Of a stretch of 64,000 bases of DNA, positions 1 through 10,434 are shown piece after piece. The position numbers and the translations under genes were made by a program. The notes beneath the pieces were generated by a model that did no database searches, was not told the DNA's origin, and saw nothing but the letters and a program-made list of their open reading frames with translations. Source of the stretch: Talinum fruticosum (Eukaryota; Streptophyta; Magnoliopsida; Caryophyllales; Talinaceae); contig JAITYX010000005.1 in assembly GCA_021018815.1 (NCBI GenBank), positions 12,012,001 to 12,076,000 on the forward strand, given 5' to 3'. The number at the start of each line of letters is the position of its first letter. Position 1 is the stretch's first letter.

Positions 1-522
1 GTGACATTGTGTGGGTCGACGACATTATAACACTTCATGATGTCTTTGTCAAACGTCCATGGGAAGATGACATGGTATGTGTCCTCCGGTACATTCTTTA
101 GAGTCATTGCCCCTATAAAGTTCCTCACATGGTGGTGAGGGTTTTTAGTTCCGTGGAACTTTATGTCGGACATAGTGAATTTTGGGGGCAATTTGCCTTT
201 TGGGATTGAAGTGAATTCTGAGCTAGATAGTAGTCATTGAACATGGAAAACTCTTACAACAGTTTCTTTATTCGATCTATTCACATATCATATTAAGGAT
301 TGGGCTGAGGTTGAGGCTTAGGCTTAAGCTTAGGTTGAGGGTTTGGTTCCTCCCATCCTTTCTTAGTTCATTAGCATTATTATTGCGGGTCTTATGTACA
401 AGATCAAGGGTTTCAAATATTGACTCAATCTTCTTATCCCGGGCCTCAACTTTAGCTTCTATCTTTGCGAGTAGACTCCTTGAGCAAGGTCATGATGAGA
501 GTTTGTTCTTTTTGTTGGCCAT
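1..522 (-). pseudogene. Ogre/Tat-like Ty3/gypsy gag, N-terminal part, cut by the window edge
   Basis: Reading leftwards from an ATG at 522-520 (start MANKKNKLSS), the minus strand encodes a plant gypsy gag. The first ~270 bases carry in-frame stops. From about 240 down to 1 the frame is open and contains KFHGTKNPHHHVRNFIGAM followed by TFDKDIMKCYN, the conserved start of the Retrotrans_gag domain that assembles the nucleocapsid. The same block recurs on the same strand at about 26400-26240 with NPHHHVHNF. The rest of gag and pol would lie left of the window. The family call rests on similarity to the longer minus-strand relic at 7821-26641; whether it is autonomous cannot be judged. Confidence 0.75.
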
Positions 523-1042
523 TTTGGAGGAGGGTTGGGCTTTGTCCGCGGGCGACTTGCTGGTGTTACCAATAAAGGTGTTGGACACGCTTGGACCAAA
601 ACGCAGCGTTTTGGTAGGAAAATGCTGAAAACGCTGCGCCGGTTAAAACGATATCATACGGTCACTTCGGGTTCTATGCCTCGGTTGGGCGCGAGGGAAA
701 TAGTGAAATGCTTGTCGGCTGGCCTTGGAAGCTTTCCATTTTGGAAAGTTTTCATTTTTCCAAGTTTCTATTTTTGGCAAGTTTTATTTTTGATGTGGAT
801 TTCGGTTTCCTGGTTGGGAGCCCAACATGAGCTTGATCAAGCCAAAATAAAATAGGTGTGAGTCGACCTAATGCAAAGAAAGCTGATTTTGTGGTGCTAG
901 CGAGTTTTTGTGGTTTACGGCTTTCGTTACGCTAATCGGACGTCGAACATGATCCAGAGTTCACAAGCGGAACTAGGATTTCATCATCGAGCTAATAAAT
1001 AAAATAAATAAAAAAGGGATGACACATTTTTAGGTGTCTACA
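523..1042 (-). repeat. Truncated Ogre-like LTR or leader, minus strand
   Basis: Read on the minus strand it begins at 1042 with TGTAGACACCTAAAAATGTG, an LTR terminus shared with the plus-strand LTRs at 41517 and, in shortened form, 4961. It contains the AAAACGCTGCGTTTTG motif also seen in those LTRs. It is only about 520 bases long against about 2 kb for the others and runs almost directly into the gag ATG at 522, so most of the LTR and the primer site have been deleted. Confidence 0.65.
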
Positions 1043-1117
1043 GAGCCCCTCCTAGGCTGAAACCTTTCACCCCAAACATATCTATTCCACAAAGAACCCC
1101 AAAATAGCCCAACCAAA

Positions 1118-2130
1118 ATGAGTGGTAGCATACCTCTTGAGGAGAGATTTGAAATGTTGATAAAGAATTATCAAGATTTGAGTACACAAAATTCTTGCCT
1201 TAGGAAACAGACTTGGGGATGCTATGAAGAGCAAGTAGCAACAAGTTGAGGATTTTCCACTAAGTTCACCGTCCTTTATCACTCCCAAAGTGAAGATAAA
1301 GAGAGCAACCCTTTTATCTCTTCAAGTGAGTGTGAAAGGAAGAGAAGTAGAAGAGGAAGAGGATGCTAACAACCCCTTCCAAACTAATATTTCAGGGTAG
1401 ACATTCCCGAGTTTGAGGGTTGCCTCAATCTGGATGGGTTTTTGGATTATCTCTAGATGGCTAAAAGGATCTTTGACTACAAGGAAATGGAGGACAAGAA
1501 GGCTAAGCTTGTGACCATCAACCTTTGTGGGTTTGCATAAACTTGGTAGAAAATTTAGTAAACAAGCATACCAAGGTACACAAACCAAAGATCAAAGTTG
1601 GGAGAAAATGAGAGCCAAGTTGAAGTTTCGGTTCCTACCACCTACCTACTTTCAAGACAACTATGCCAAGTTGCACAACTTTTAACAAGGTTCCATGAGT
1701 GTAGAGGAGTACTCTGGAGAGATTGAAAGGCTCATGATTAAGTGTGACCTCCAAGAGAACGAAGATCAAATGATTTTGATATACTAGGGAGGTTTGGATC
1801 CGAAATATGCCCATGTTGCGAAGTTACAGACAATACTCATCCTTCGATGAAGTGTCCATCCTTGCTCACAAGGTTGAACAACAAAATAAGTGAAGGCCAT
1901 TCAAGCTAGAGTTTCCTAAACTCCATCCGCCAAAGGCAACTCAACTGTAACAAAGGGAGTTTCTAACTTCGTCCAACTAAACCTAAACCTCAACCCCTCT
2001 TCCACTACCCAAGCCAACTACTCCTCAAAACAAGCCTCCATTAATTTCAATCAGCAATACGAGATGCTATAAGGGCCAAGGTCTTGGGAACATAGCCTCG
2101 GAGTGTTCTAGCTGAAGGGTGATCACCTTG
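1118..2130 (+). pseudogene. Chromovirus-like Ty3/gypsy gag, degenerate
   Basis: A plus-strand gag starts at ATG 1118 (MSGSIPLEERFEML) and continues through several stops. Recognisable gag landmarks in order are DIPEFEG (about 1400), EDKKAKLVTINLCG (about 1490), EKMRAKLKFRFLP (about 1605), QDNYAKLHNF (about 1655), SMSVEEYSGEIERLMIKCDL (about 1693) and GGLDPKYAHVAKLQ (about 1790). A CCHC zinc knuckle follows near 2060 but its second Cys has become Gly and its His Asn. Gag would form the virus-like particle. The copy is dead and is followed directly by its protease. Confidence 0.8.
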
Positions 2131-2178
2131 GCCGAGTTTGAGGATGTTCAAATGGGAAAGGAAGACCGATAGAAAGAG

Positions 2179-2458
2179 TTGTGTTATATAGAACGACTTG
2201 AAATTGTAGAGGTGGTCGATGAGGGAGAACTACTTGTCTTAAGGAGGACATTAAGTGGATTTAAGAGCCCTAAAGAAGAACAAAGGGAGAACATATTTCA
2301 CATTAAGGAAGCTGTGCTAGGAAAGGTTTGCTCCATCATTATTAATGGTGGCGGTTGTACAAAAGTGGCATCACTTGGCATGATTGATAAGCTCAATCTT
2401 CAACCCTCTATGCAGCCTTATCCCTACAACACACAATGGCTTAACCAAGGTAAGGGCC
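2179..2458 (+). pseudogene. Gypsy aspartic protease, first half
   Basis: An open frame with RENIFHIKEAVLGKVC, then SIIINGGGCTKVAS, then YNTQWLNQGKGL. This is the retropepsin region that follows gag in the same relic. The catalytic Asp of the usual DGG motif reads Asn (INGG), so even the open part would be inactive. The frame is cut after KGL by the LTR insertion at 2459 and resumes in register at 3925 (LQVNSHCLISFSIGK). That continuity proves the insertion point. Confidence 0.8.
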
Positions 2459-3919
2459 TGAAGACTTAGACTCTGGATTTATATCATTCGAGTACTATCA
2501 AGGACTCAGGTACAAACCTTATCCTTCCTAAGTTTTGATTACAAGTCATTACGAGTAATTTAGAAACTATTACATATGTTTTCATTCAATTCTAACCGGT
2601 CGAGAATATACATTCTAGTTCATCAACTCACACTCGATGTTTCGAGTCACTCGGACACCACTTAGATTTATCGCATGTTCAAATAATCTCTCTAACACTT
2701 TGAATCTAAGTTCGACTTCATTTTCTAAGGTAAAGTGAATTACAGTGTTAATTCATCTTTCTAAGTCGACATGTGTGTTCGAGATTTATTTGTCTAGATC
2801 AAGTACTTATACTCTAATATTTTTCTCTATAACTTGATCTTTCCTAAGACTGACTACGATGGATTATGAGTGTAATGAATATTAGACTCGGAAAATTCCA
2901 CTTCTCCAGGCTTAAGATAATTTTACACTTAATTATCTTAATTAAATTATTATCTGCGCCTAATCTTGGACCAAAGTATTTTATACTTTGAGAACCAAAA
3001 TTGTTTACTTTTGTAGGTTATCTAAACGAGGTTATCCTATTTTTGAATTACAAAAGTAGCAGGCTTCAAGTTGTCAATCACCAGTGAGAAAAGGCTTTTC
3101 TACTTACGAACGGGGCTTAGACGTTGTGTCACGATTGTCTGTTTCCAAAACTAGAAATCTTCAACACCAAGCTCAATAGTGGTTTCCACCTTACTTTTCA
3201 AACACCACCAGCTGATTGGAGCACCTTTTGGAGTCAAGAGCCTTTGCACAACGTTCACATCTCAATGAATCTTTTCGAGCGACTCAAAAGAACCGATTAC
3301 AATGGTCACAAAGGACTTCTATTCGGAAGATAGTCACAATGGCTAATCTGCTTGGTCATCTATAAATAGAAGCCAACTCTCAAGACTTGAAGATTGTTGG
3401 AATTATTGTTGAACACATTACTTAAGCAAAAGTCATTGTATTCATATTCAATCTTCTATTTACAACTCCCAACTTGTAATTCATACTTTACGAGTTGTAA
3501 AGTCTTGTAATCAGTTACATACTCTTTCTTACTCTCTAAGTAAGGTCCCTTGACTAAGTTGTAAAGGTTAACTCAACTTAGTTGTCCCTAGCTATAAAGG
3601 TTACCTCGGTTAGGAAGTACTTGATCGAGATAAGGGAATTTCTAAGTCTAGGAAAACTCTGTTAGGAATGCGAGTCTAAGTATTTTGTGGATTCAAATTA
3701 GTGGATTTGACTTGGTGCTTGGATTAACACTGGCCGTGGTTTTCTACCCCATGAGGGTTTCCACGTATATATGAGTTCACACTTTTTTAAGTCCAATCTA
3801 GACTCGGATTGTCTTGATTATTCCTTTCAAGCTTTAATCTTCCAAGTTCGTTAAAATTTCCCCATTACCTTATTCAACCCCCTCTAGGGTGACTAAGACT
3901 CTTTGAGAGCAAACCTTCA
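2459..3919 (+). mobile_element. Solo LTR of a SIRE/Maximus-like Ty1/copia element, 1461 bp
   Basis: Starts TGAAGACTTAGAC and ends CAAACCTTCA, flanked by a perfect 5 bp target duplication GGGCC (2454-2458 and 3920-3924). Near the right end it has the CCCCCTCTAGGGTGACT block that is also found, inverted, at the left ends of the LTRs at 45834, 55152 and 56603. There is no internal region, so it is a solo LTR left by LTR-LTR recombination. It interrupts the protease of the gypsy relic. Confidence 0.92.
3361..3368 (+). promoter_or_regulatory. LTR promoter TATA box
   Basis: TATAAATA followed by GAAGCCAACTCTCAAGACTTGAAG. The same TATA context is kept, inverted, in the related LTRs near 46500, 55810 and 57250, as expected for the U3/R boundary promoter. 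Confidence 0.55.
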
Positions 3920-3924
3920 GGGCC

Positions 3925-4960
3925 TCCAAGTAAACTCTCATTGTCTAATTTCATTTAGCATTGGGAAGACCTATGTGGATGAATTGTGGTGTGATGTAGT
4001 ACAAATGGATTGTTGTCACTCCTCTTGGGACGTCCTTGGCTATTTGATAGAAAGGTGATTCATGATGGGTTTTGAATACTTATTCCTTCATTAAAGATGG
4101 AAAAAAGATAACTTTAGCCCCTCTTTCCCCTTCCCAACTTACAAAAACCAAGCCCCACAGAACACAAGACCGGACCAAGCTTTTACTAACCCTTAAGGAG
4201 TATTACCACTAGGCTACCCAACATGAGTACAAACCCTTGAAGGAGTTGATTATCCTTGGCTAAGAAGAAACCAAGAGCACCCCGACTTTACCCTTGCCAA
4301 GGCCTTGCTAGATTAGTTTGAGCATGTTTTTCCCCAATGAGATACCACTTGGCCTTCCACCAAAACACAACATCCAACACCATATTGACTTTATTGGGTT
4401 CCATTTTGCGAAACAAGCACGCTTACGAGGATAAAACCTAAGGACACAATGGAAATCCAAAGGTAAGTTAAGGAGTTGGTATCTAAGGGGCTTGTGAGAG
4501 AGAGTTTCAATCCATATGCCATCTTCGCCTTGCTTATGTCAAAGAAGCATGAAACCATGAGGATGTGTGTAATAGCCATGCCATTAACAAGATTATTGTT
4601 AAGTATAGGCACCCTATATCATGGCTAGAAGACATGTTGGATGAGTTACATGGCTTAAAGGTGTTTTCCAAGATCAATTTGAGGAGTGGTTACTACTAAA
4701 TGTGGATTAAGGAGGGTAATGAATGGACGAATGCATTTAAGATTAATGGTAGCTTATATGAGTGACTTGGTCATGCCCTTTGGTTTGTCTAATGCACCAA
4801 GAACTTTCATAAGTTTGATCGAGTCAAGACTTTGGTGTTTATTGGTCACTTTGTTTTTGTGTATTTTGATAACATCTTAATATATAGCAAAGATGAATAT
4901 ATAGCCAAGATGGACACCTCTTGCAAGTCATTAAGTTCTTGAGAAGGAAAATCTCTATGG
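3925..4960 (+). pseudogene. Gypsy protease C-terminus and reverse transcriptase, degenerate
   Basis: Continuation of the relic after the solo LTR. The protease tail ISFSIGKTYVDELWCDVV is followed by IHDGFLNTYSFIKDGKKITL (about 4050-4120). Reverse transcriptase motifs follow: CNSHAINKIIVKYRHPI (about 4570-4615), FSKINLRSGYY (about 4667), SLYE and GHALWFV (about 4750-4790), then FVYFDNILIYSKDEY (about 4853-4900). The catalytic FDD reads FDN and there are stops and frameshifts, so it is inactive. RT copies element RNA into cDNA. The gene stops abruptly at 4960 where the Ogre-like LTR begins, and its RNase H and integrase are not seen to the right. Confidence 0.82.
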
Positions 4961-6923
4961 TGTAGAACGTGTCATCCCTTTTCTCTTATTTATTTTGTTG
5001 GCCCGATGATGAAATCACGAGTCCTGTTTGAGGATTTGGATCATGGACGGTATTTGATTAGTGTGATAGAAGCACTGTAAACCACAAAAACCCCCAACAC
5101 CGAATAAATAACCTTCTACCGTGGGTCGGTCCAAAAATCCTTTTCTTTCGGACGGTCCAAGCCTAGGTCAAACCTCCGAGTCAACAAAAGTCCGGCGCTG
5201 CGTATAGGGAGATTCCGGGCTCAAAGCACTGCATTTCACCACCAGCGTCCAACCTGGACACGGAGCTGAAGACATCAAAGCGACGTCGTGTCCGGCGAAG
5301 CTTTTCATGATCAAAAGCATCAAAACGTTGCGTTTTGCTCAAAAACGATCCACATGAGACATGGAGCTTCCTTCCTCAAAGCGATGATGTTTATCTCCGG
5401 TCTTGTACACGGGTTCCATTTCACCTTGAATGTTGTGTTTTTCCTAGAGTCTCATCTGCAACACTGAAGCAACTAGAGGACCCAAAATGATGCCATTATG
5501 GTCGGTGTTGCCAACTCCGGGATCCGGTTCTATCCTCCGATTTTTGGATCGATGTTTTATGATTTTGCGGCGGGTTCGAGTTCGATTTTGGACGACGATT
5601 AAATCCTAAACCTAGGTTATTTTGTGGCCTAACCTTTGCCTATAAATAGAGAGCTTAAGCTATCATTTTGCGAGATGGCTTTTGTAAGCGTTACGTTACC
5701 AAATACTAAGCTAAAACAGCTCGACCCTAAGTGTTGCACTCTGTTGAAGTTAGACTAAGCGCTATTAAATGCACTGTTTGTATTATGATCACTTGGTTTC
5801 TTTTCAGCCTACTTTCATCACATTTCCCACATCTGATCCCTAAACTCCATTAATCATACATCTTTCTATCCCTCTCCACATAAACTCACAAAATCCTTCT
5901 TAATTCACCATTGTCGCATTGTCGAGATCCGGATCGGCAGGTGAGACAACACTGAGGGCACTAATTCGGCCTTCACGATAGTTTATTTATTTTTACGTTT
6001 TTCTGCTTTCCGTATTGTGTAGAAATTTATCTCACTTTTAATTCCTCCATGCCCGATGTAATCTTTTTAGTTTCTTGCTTTTGTTTCTTTTCGCTTTCCT
6101 TTTCTTTGTTTATAGCTTTTCGTATATCTTTGTATTGCTTTCTTCCATCATCTTTTGGTTGATTTTATTTCCGTATAGCATGTTGTGTGCTTGTGTTTAA
6201 TATGTTATTTAAATTCACTACTCAAATTAGTAAAGAGCATCGTTTCACGGGCGAACGGAAGGGCTTATCCCTACGTTTCGTATCCTCACCCTTGAATCCG
6301 ATTCTCGGTTCTAGACCGATGGAGTCATTTTTATTCTCTTCCAAGCTTAGTTTTCCCATACTACTATTGGAAGAGTATTTCTTTATTTAGTTTTGTTAGT
6401 TTTTCATTCCTAAAATTGACTTATGACTCATATTTCCGATCTAATCTTTCTAATTTGCTTCTCGGCTTTTCCGATCTGGAAAAAAAGGGTTTCTGGATCT
6501 ACCAACCAGGCTAGAGGCCGAGCCGACCACATCGGCCATGGTTCCGGCTGCGCCGCCGAGCGGAAGGTGCTGACTTTCGCCGACACCGAGTGGTCGGTGG
6601 ATGGAGCTTCGATCCAAACTAGTGTTTTCACAATAGTTTAGCCCTAAAGCCGCATGGAAGAATCAATAAACCCTATATTTTCTTATTTTTCTGAAAATAA
6701 TTACTAAAATTAAAACAATTAATAAAATCTACATTCAATCCTATTTAATTCATTTTAATTTGGTTTGTAAAATTCGAAAATCTAAATGAGAGGTTCATCC
6801 CCATTTTCAAAAATCAATCTTCAAAACCCTAATTCACTTCCATCTTCAAAAAGAAAAACTTAAAACCGGCTAATTCATAGGGAAGCTCCGTCCCATGGGG
6901 TATGCGGACCGTGGTTCCTACGA
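4961..6923 (+). mobile_element. Ogre-like gypsy 5' LTR
   Basis: Begins TGTAGAACGTGTCATCCC immediately after the broken RT and ends near GTGGTTCCTAC, just before a primer site. It shares its whole organisation with the LTR at 41517-43550: the opening TTATTTGTTGGCCCGATGATG-like block, an AAAACG..GCGTTTTG motif, a CCTATAAATAGAGAGC promoter, a CT-rich stretch, GGCGGGTTTATCCCTACG-like and CGTGGTTCCTA endings. The element it belonged to runs rightwards to about 7800. No matching 3' LTR is seen in this orientation nearby. Confidence 0.78.
5641..5648 (+). promoter_or_regulatory. TATA box of the Ogre-like LTR
   Basis: TATAAATAGAGAGC, matched by the same string at 42264 in the related LTR. Confidence 0.5.
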
Positions 6924-6924
6924 G

Positions 6925-6942
6925 TGTCGACTCCACTGGGGA
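6925..6942 (+). promoter_or_regulatory. Primer binding site, tRNA-Arg type
   Basis: TGTCGACTCCACTGGGGA lies right after the LTR end. It differs at one base from TGGCGACTCCACTGGGGA, the primer-site form I associate with Ogre elements and tRNA-Arg. The tRNA assignment is from family knowledge, not from a tRNA in this window. Confidence 0.65.
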
Positions 6943-7800
6943 AAAATCGCTTATTAAGAGGGCGAAACTTAAAAATTTGAGTAATGAGTTTTAATAATAT
7001 ATTTGCATTAGGCATCCCACATTTAAGCAACCTTGAACATAGTTTATTTTTATATTGTTGTACCATCGGGCTTTACCCTCTAAGAACAATTTTGGAGGAG
7101 GTTCGAACTGCGTCTTAGACGGGCCTAACTAGGCTTGATTGTCAACGGAGGTGGTACCTCTTCCCTTATAGCACGCGCTAGTTGCTTACCGAGAAGTAAA
7201 AAGGATTTATGCTTTTTCCTACCATGCACCCCACGGAGGACAAAATTCTTGGACTACGAGACACCATGTATCCTACCTAGTTTTAACCCTCTTTTGACCA
7301 TAGACCCTTGGTTATTAGGAGGTCCCTTGTCTCTTTACTTTCATGCTTGATGAGTGTGATTGTTTTTAGATTTAATCATTTACTTGTGAGCCTTTAGGGA
7401 TAGGTGAAGAGTGCTTGATTAGCCCTTACATGGGTGCAAACAAAATACCATAAATAATTTCCTATAGTCGGTTTATTATTTGCATTCGTAGCCAAAAGTC
7501 AAAAAAATTACTCTTTCTTTTTAGGTTGGCCCATTAATTGCATTTTTGAGTCATCCTAAGATCTTTCTTAGTTTAGGAGGTTTAGGCGGTCACCACCAGT
7601 CAATCCGGAAGGGTCCTACCAGGGACCCTCTATCTGTTCGGTTTGTTAGTCTTTAGATTTTGGCCTTTTTATTTTTCTGCATTTCCATTTTGCATTTCTC
7701 ATTTTCATGTAGCCAAAATAAAATTCATCTTAAATTGGGTGAGTCCATTTTGAATTTTCCATTTTCATTTAGCCAAAATGGTGCCATGCTCTCTTGGTTT
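6943..7800 (+). other. Ogre-like untranslated leader, non-coding
   Basis: About 850 bases after the primer site with no gag or pol similarity and no long frame. It includes GGACCCT-type short repeats around 7605-7630 and a duplicated TTTTCATNTAGCCAAAAT (7704-7721 and 7763-7780). The right boundary is where minus-strand integrase similarity begins, so the element was cut within its leader. Confidence 0.5.
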
Positions 7801-7820
7801 GAGGACGATAGGGAGAGGAT

Positions 7821-8169
7821 TTATGGTGCTTGATCTTGTACTTTTCCAGTAGAGTCTGCTACTTCCTTCTTGAAGTGACTACCGTGGTCAACGATCGGTT
7901 CATGGAGTACCCCATATCGGCAAATGATGTTGCGAGTAATGAATTTGGCCACCTGCTTAGATGTCAAAGTTGCATAAGAGGTTGCTTCTACCCACTTGGT
8001 GAAGTAGTCAATTACTACTAACACAAATTCGTGACCATCCATTCCTTTAGGGGTCACTTTTCCAATAATATCTATCCTTCAAGCGAGAATGGCGAGGGTG
8101 ATGCAAGTGTCGTGAGAAACGATGGTGATTGGTCTTGTAGATTTGCATCCACCTAACACTTGTGGCACT
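7821..8169 (-). pseudogene. Ogre/Tat-like integrase catalytic core, fragment
   Basis: On the minus strand DPKGMDGHEFVLVVIDYFTKW, VEATSYATLTSKQVAKFI and YGVLHEPIVDHGSHF form the rve integrase core. The VVIDYFTKW aspartate and the VDHGSHF aspartate of the DDE triad are visible, though DNG/DHG variation and frameshifts near 8050 are present. Upstream (8050-8169) the minus strand still encodes the CHKC.VHADLQ zinc-finger exit in a shifted frame. The gene continues at 9752 after removal of the solo LTR. Integrase inserts the cDNA; this copy is dead. Confidence 0.82.
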
Positions 8170-9746
8170 TGAAGACTCGGACATCTGCTCTATATCTTTA
8201 CGAGTCATGCAAAAGGAATCGGGTATAACGATGTCATTCATATAGAATTTTGATTCCAAGGCATTCTCCGTGTCTTAGAAACTTACTTGAGTTAAATAAG
8301 TATCTTCTCTATGCGATTCGGCCTTCACATATCTCTGTCATCGCTTTTCGGTTAGCGCCTCGAAAAGCGGTTCTTTATTCGAGTCCACTCTCACTCGGAT
8401 TAATCGCATTTTAAATATACCGGTATTCAGTTGTTTCTCACTCAGAATCGACTTGTGGTTATTTACTCTATTGTTTGCATAGTCGGCATTCATAGTTCAT
8501 TTCATGCTTAGTCTATATCAAGTTCTTTCCCACTCGATATTCGCTATAGAACGTGTCTCTTTACTTAAGACTAAGTCATATGGAATTCCGAGTATCATGG
8601 ATATTAGACTCAGAAAATTCCATTTCTTTTTTACTCGGATAATCAATTGCGTAATTTTTCAAAATTATTTTGTTATACGTGTCTAACCTTGGACCAAAGT
8701 ATTTTCTACTTTGAGAACCGAAGGTGTTTTACTTTTGTAGGTTATTCAATCGAGGATATCTTTTCAAACTACAAATTAGCCGGCTCGAACGTCAAATCAC
8801 CAGCGAGATATGGCTTTTCACCTTCCTTGCTTTAGTCTCGGAAGATTGTGTCGGAAGCTGTCTGCTTCCATATCCGGAAAACTAGAACGCCAAGCTTAAC
8901 GGTGGGTCTCACCACATTTATCAAGACACAACCGATGGTTTTGGGACTTCAAGAGAGTTAAACCGTTGTCCAACGTCCATATTTCAACGGATACTTTTTG
9001 AGTGACTTAGAAAGCCTTTCACAACGGTCACGAGAGGACTCTCGGTCAGCGAGATGAAGACAACGGCTACTCTGCCTGGTCTTCTATAAAAGAAGCCACT
9101 TCACAAGACTTGAAGGTTGCCGAATACATTGTCAATACACTTACTTGATCAAAGTTATTGTATTTACTTTCAATCTTCAACTTACAACTCCCACTCGGTA
9201 ATTCATTACTTTACGAGTTGTAAGGTCTTGTACTTAGTTACGAGACTCTTCTTACATTCTTTGTGAGGTCCCTTGACTAAGTCTGTAAAGGTTAATTCAG
9301 CTTAGTTGTCCTTAAGCTGTAAGGGTTATCTCGGCTAGGAAGTACTAGATCGAGATAAGGTAACTTCGAGTCTAGGAAAACTTGTATAGAGTTGTCCAAG
9401 GGAGCAACTCGGGTTCGATCGAGTTCACGGTATTTTGTGGACTCAAAATAGTGGATTTGACTTCGTGTCCGGATTGACACGGGCCGTGGTTTTCTGCCCC
9501 AGGAGGGTTTCCACGTAAAATCTCTGTGTTCTCTTTACGAGTTCATTCTAGACTCGAACAATCCTGCTTGTACTTGTTTGTTCCGATTCATTGCATTACG
9601 AGTTCAATATTTTCGACCCCGTGCTTAGACTCGGAATCTGTCTTTGCCTCTTCTCTGTCAAAAAGTGTGTGTTCTCGCAAAGATTTTTCCATCACCCTAT
9701 TCACCCCCTCTAGGGTGACTCGAGACTCTCCCGAGCAAACCTTCGA
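8170..9746 (+). mobile_element. Solo LTR of a SIRE/Maximus-like copia element, 1577 bp
   Basis: Starts TGAAGACTCGGACA and ends CAAACCTTCGA, flanked by GCACT on both sides (8165-8169 and 9747-9751). Length and end sequences match the inverted solo LTR at 56603-58179, which is also 1577 bp. It has a TATAAAAGAAGCC promoter near 9088 and the CCCCTCTAGGGTGACTCGAG block near the right end. It splits the integrase of the minus-strand Ogre-like relic between the zinc-binding domain and the core. Confidence 0.92.
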
Positions 9747-10434
9747 GCACTTCTTAACCATTTCATGGCAATTCGTTGCCATGGTCGACAAGTAGTAACC
9801 AAGCCTTTGAATTTTACGAACCAACATCCTACCATTCATATGGGGTCTACATTCCCCACTATGAATCTCATCCATGAAGTGCTTTGCTTCATATTGGTTG
9901 ACACAAAGTAAGCTAATCCATGTGTTGGTTTTCTTATACAACTATTCTTGGTTGATGAAGAAGCTGTCTTGCTAGTATCCCGATGGCTCACTAGGCTCTA
10001 GGCGTGTAGTCCAATAGATACTCTTAGTTATCCAAATATTGATAGAGATCATGGTACCAACTAGTTTGGTCGGTACTAGACACTTTTAGTGTATATACGT
10101 GTGCGAGCTGACTCTGTCACTCTATGTGGATGGGCATTAAATGAATGCCATTAGGGACATTGATCATGGATGCTAATTTAGCAAAAGCATCCGCGAACTA
10201 GTTGTCATCCCTAGGAAGGTAGGTGTACGGAATGCTCTCCAAGTGCTATGATAAATCAATTAGATGTGCCCGGAAGGGTGCCAAGGTTTCACTATGTACC
10301 TTCCATTTTTGTGAAATCCGATTAATGATCAAACTAGAGTCATCGAAAACCATGATGTTTTTGGCCCCGATCTCTATAGCGACTTAAAGTCTCATGATGC
10401 ATGCTTCATACTCCGCGACATTGTTGGTGACCTC
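9747..10434 (-). pseudogene. Ogre/Tat-like integrase zinc-binding domain and RNase H C-terminal half
   Basis: Minus strand from 10434: NNVAEYEACIM, AIEIGAKNIMVF, DDSSLIINRISQKWK and IPYTYLPRDDN are the second half of RNase H. From about 9900 to 9752, YEAKHFMDEIHSGECRPHMNG and RMLVRKIQRLGYY then TNCHEMVKKC form the HHCC integrase zinc finger. Several stops are present. The RNase H is cut at 10434, in front of NNVAEYEA, by the Athila-like element, and its first half is at 18323 onward. Confidence 0.83.
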
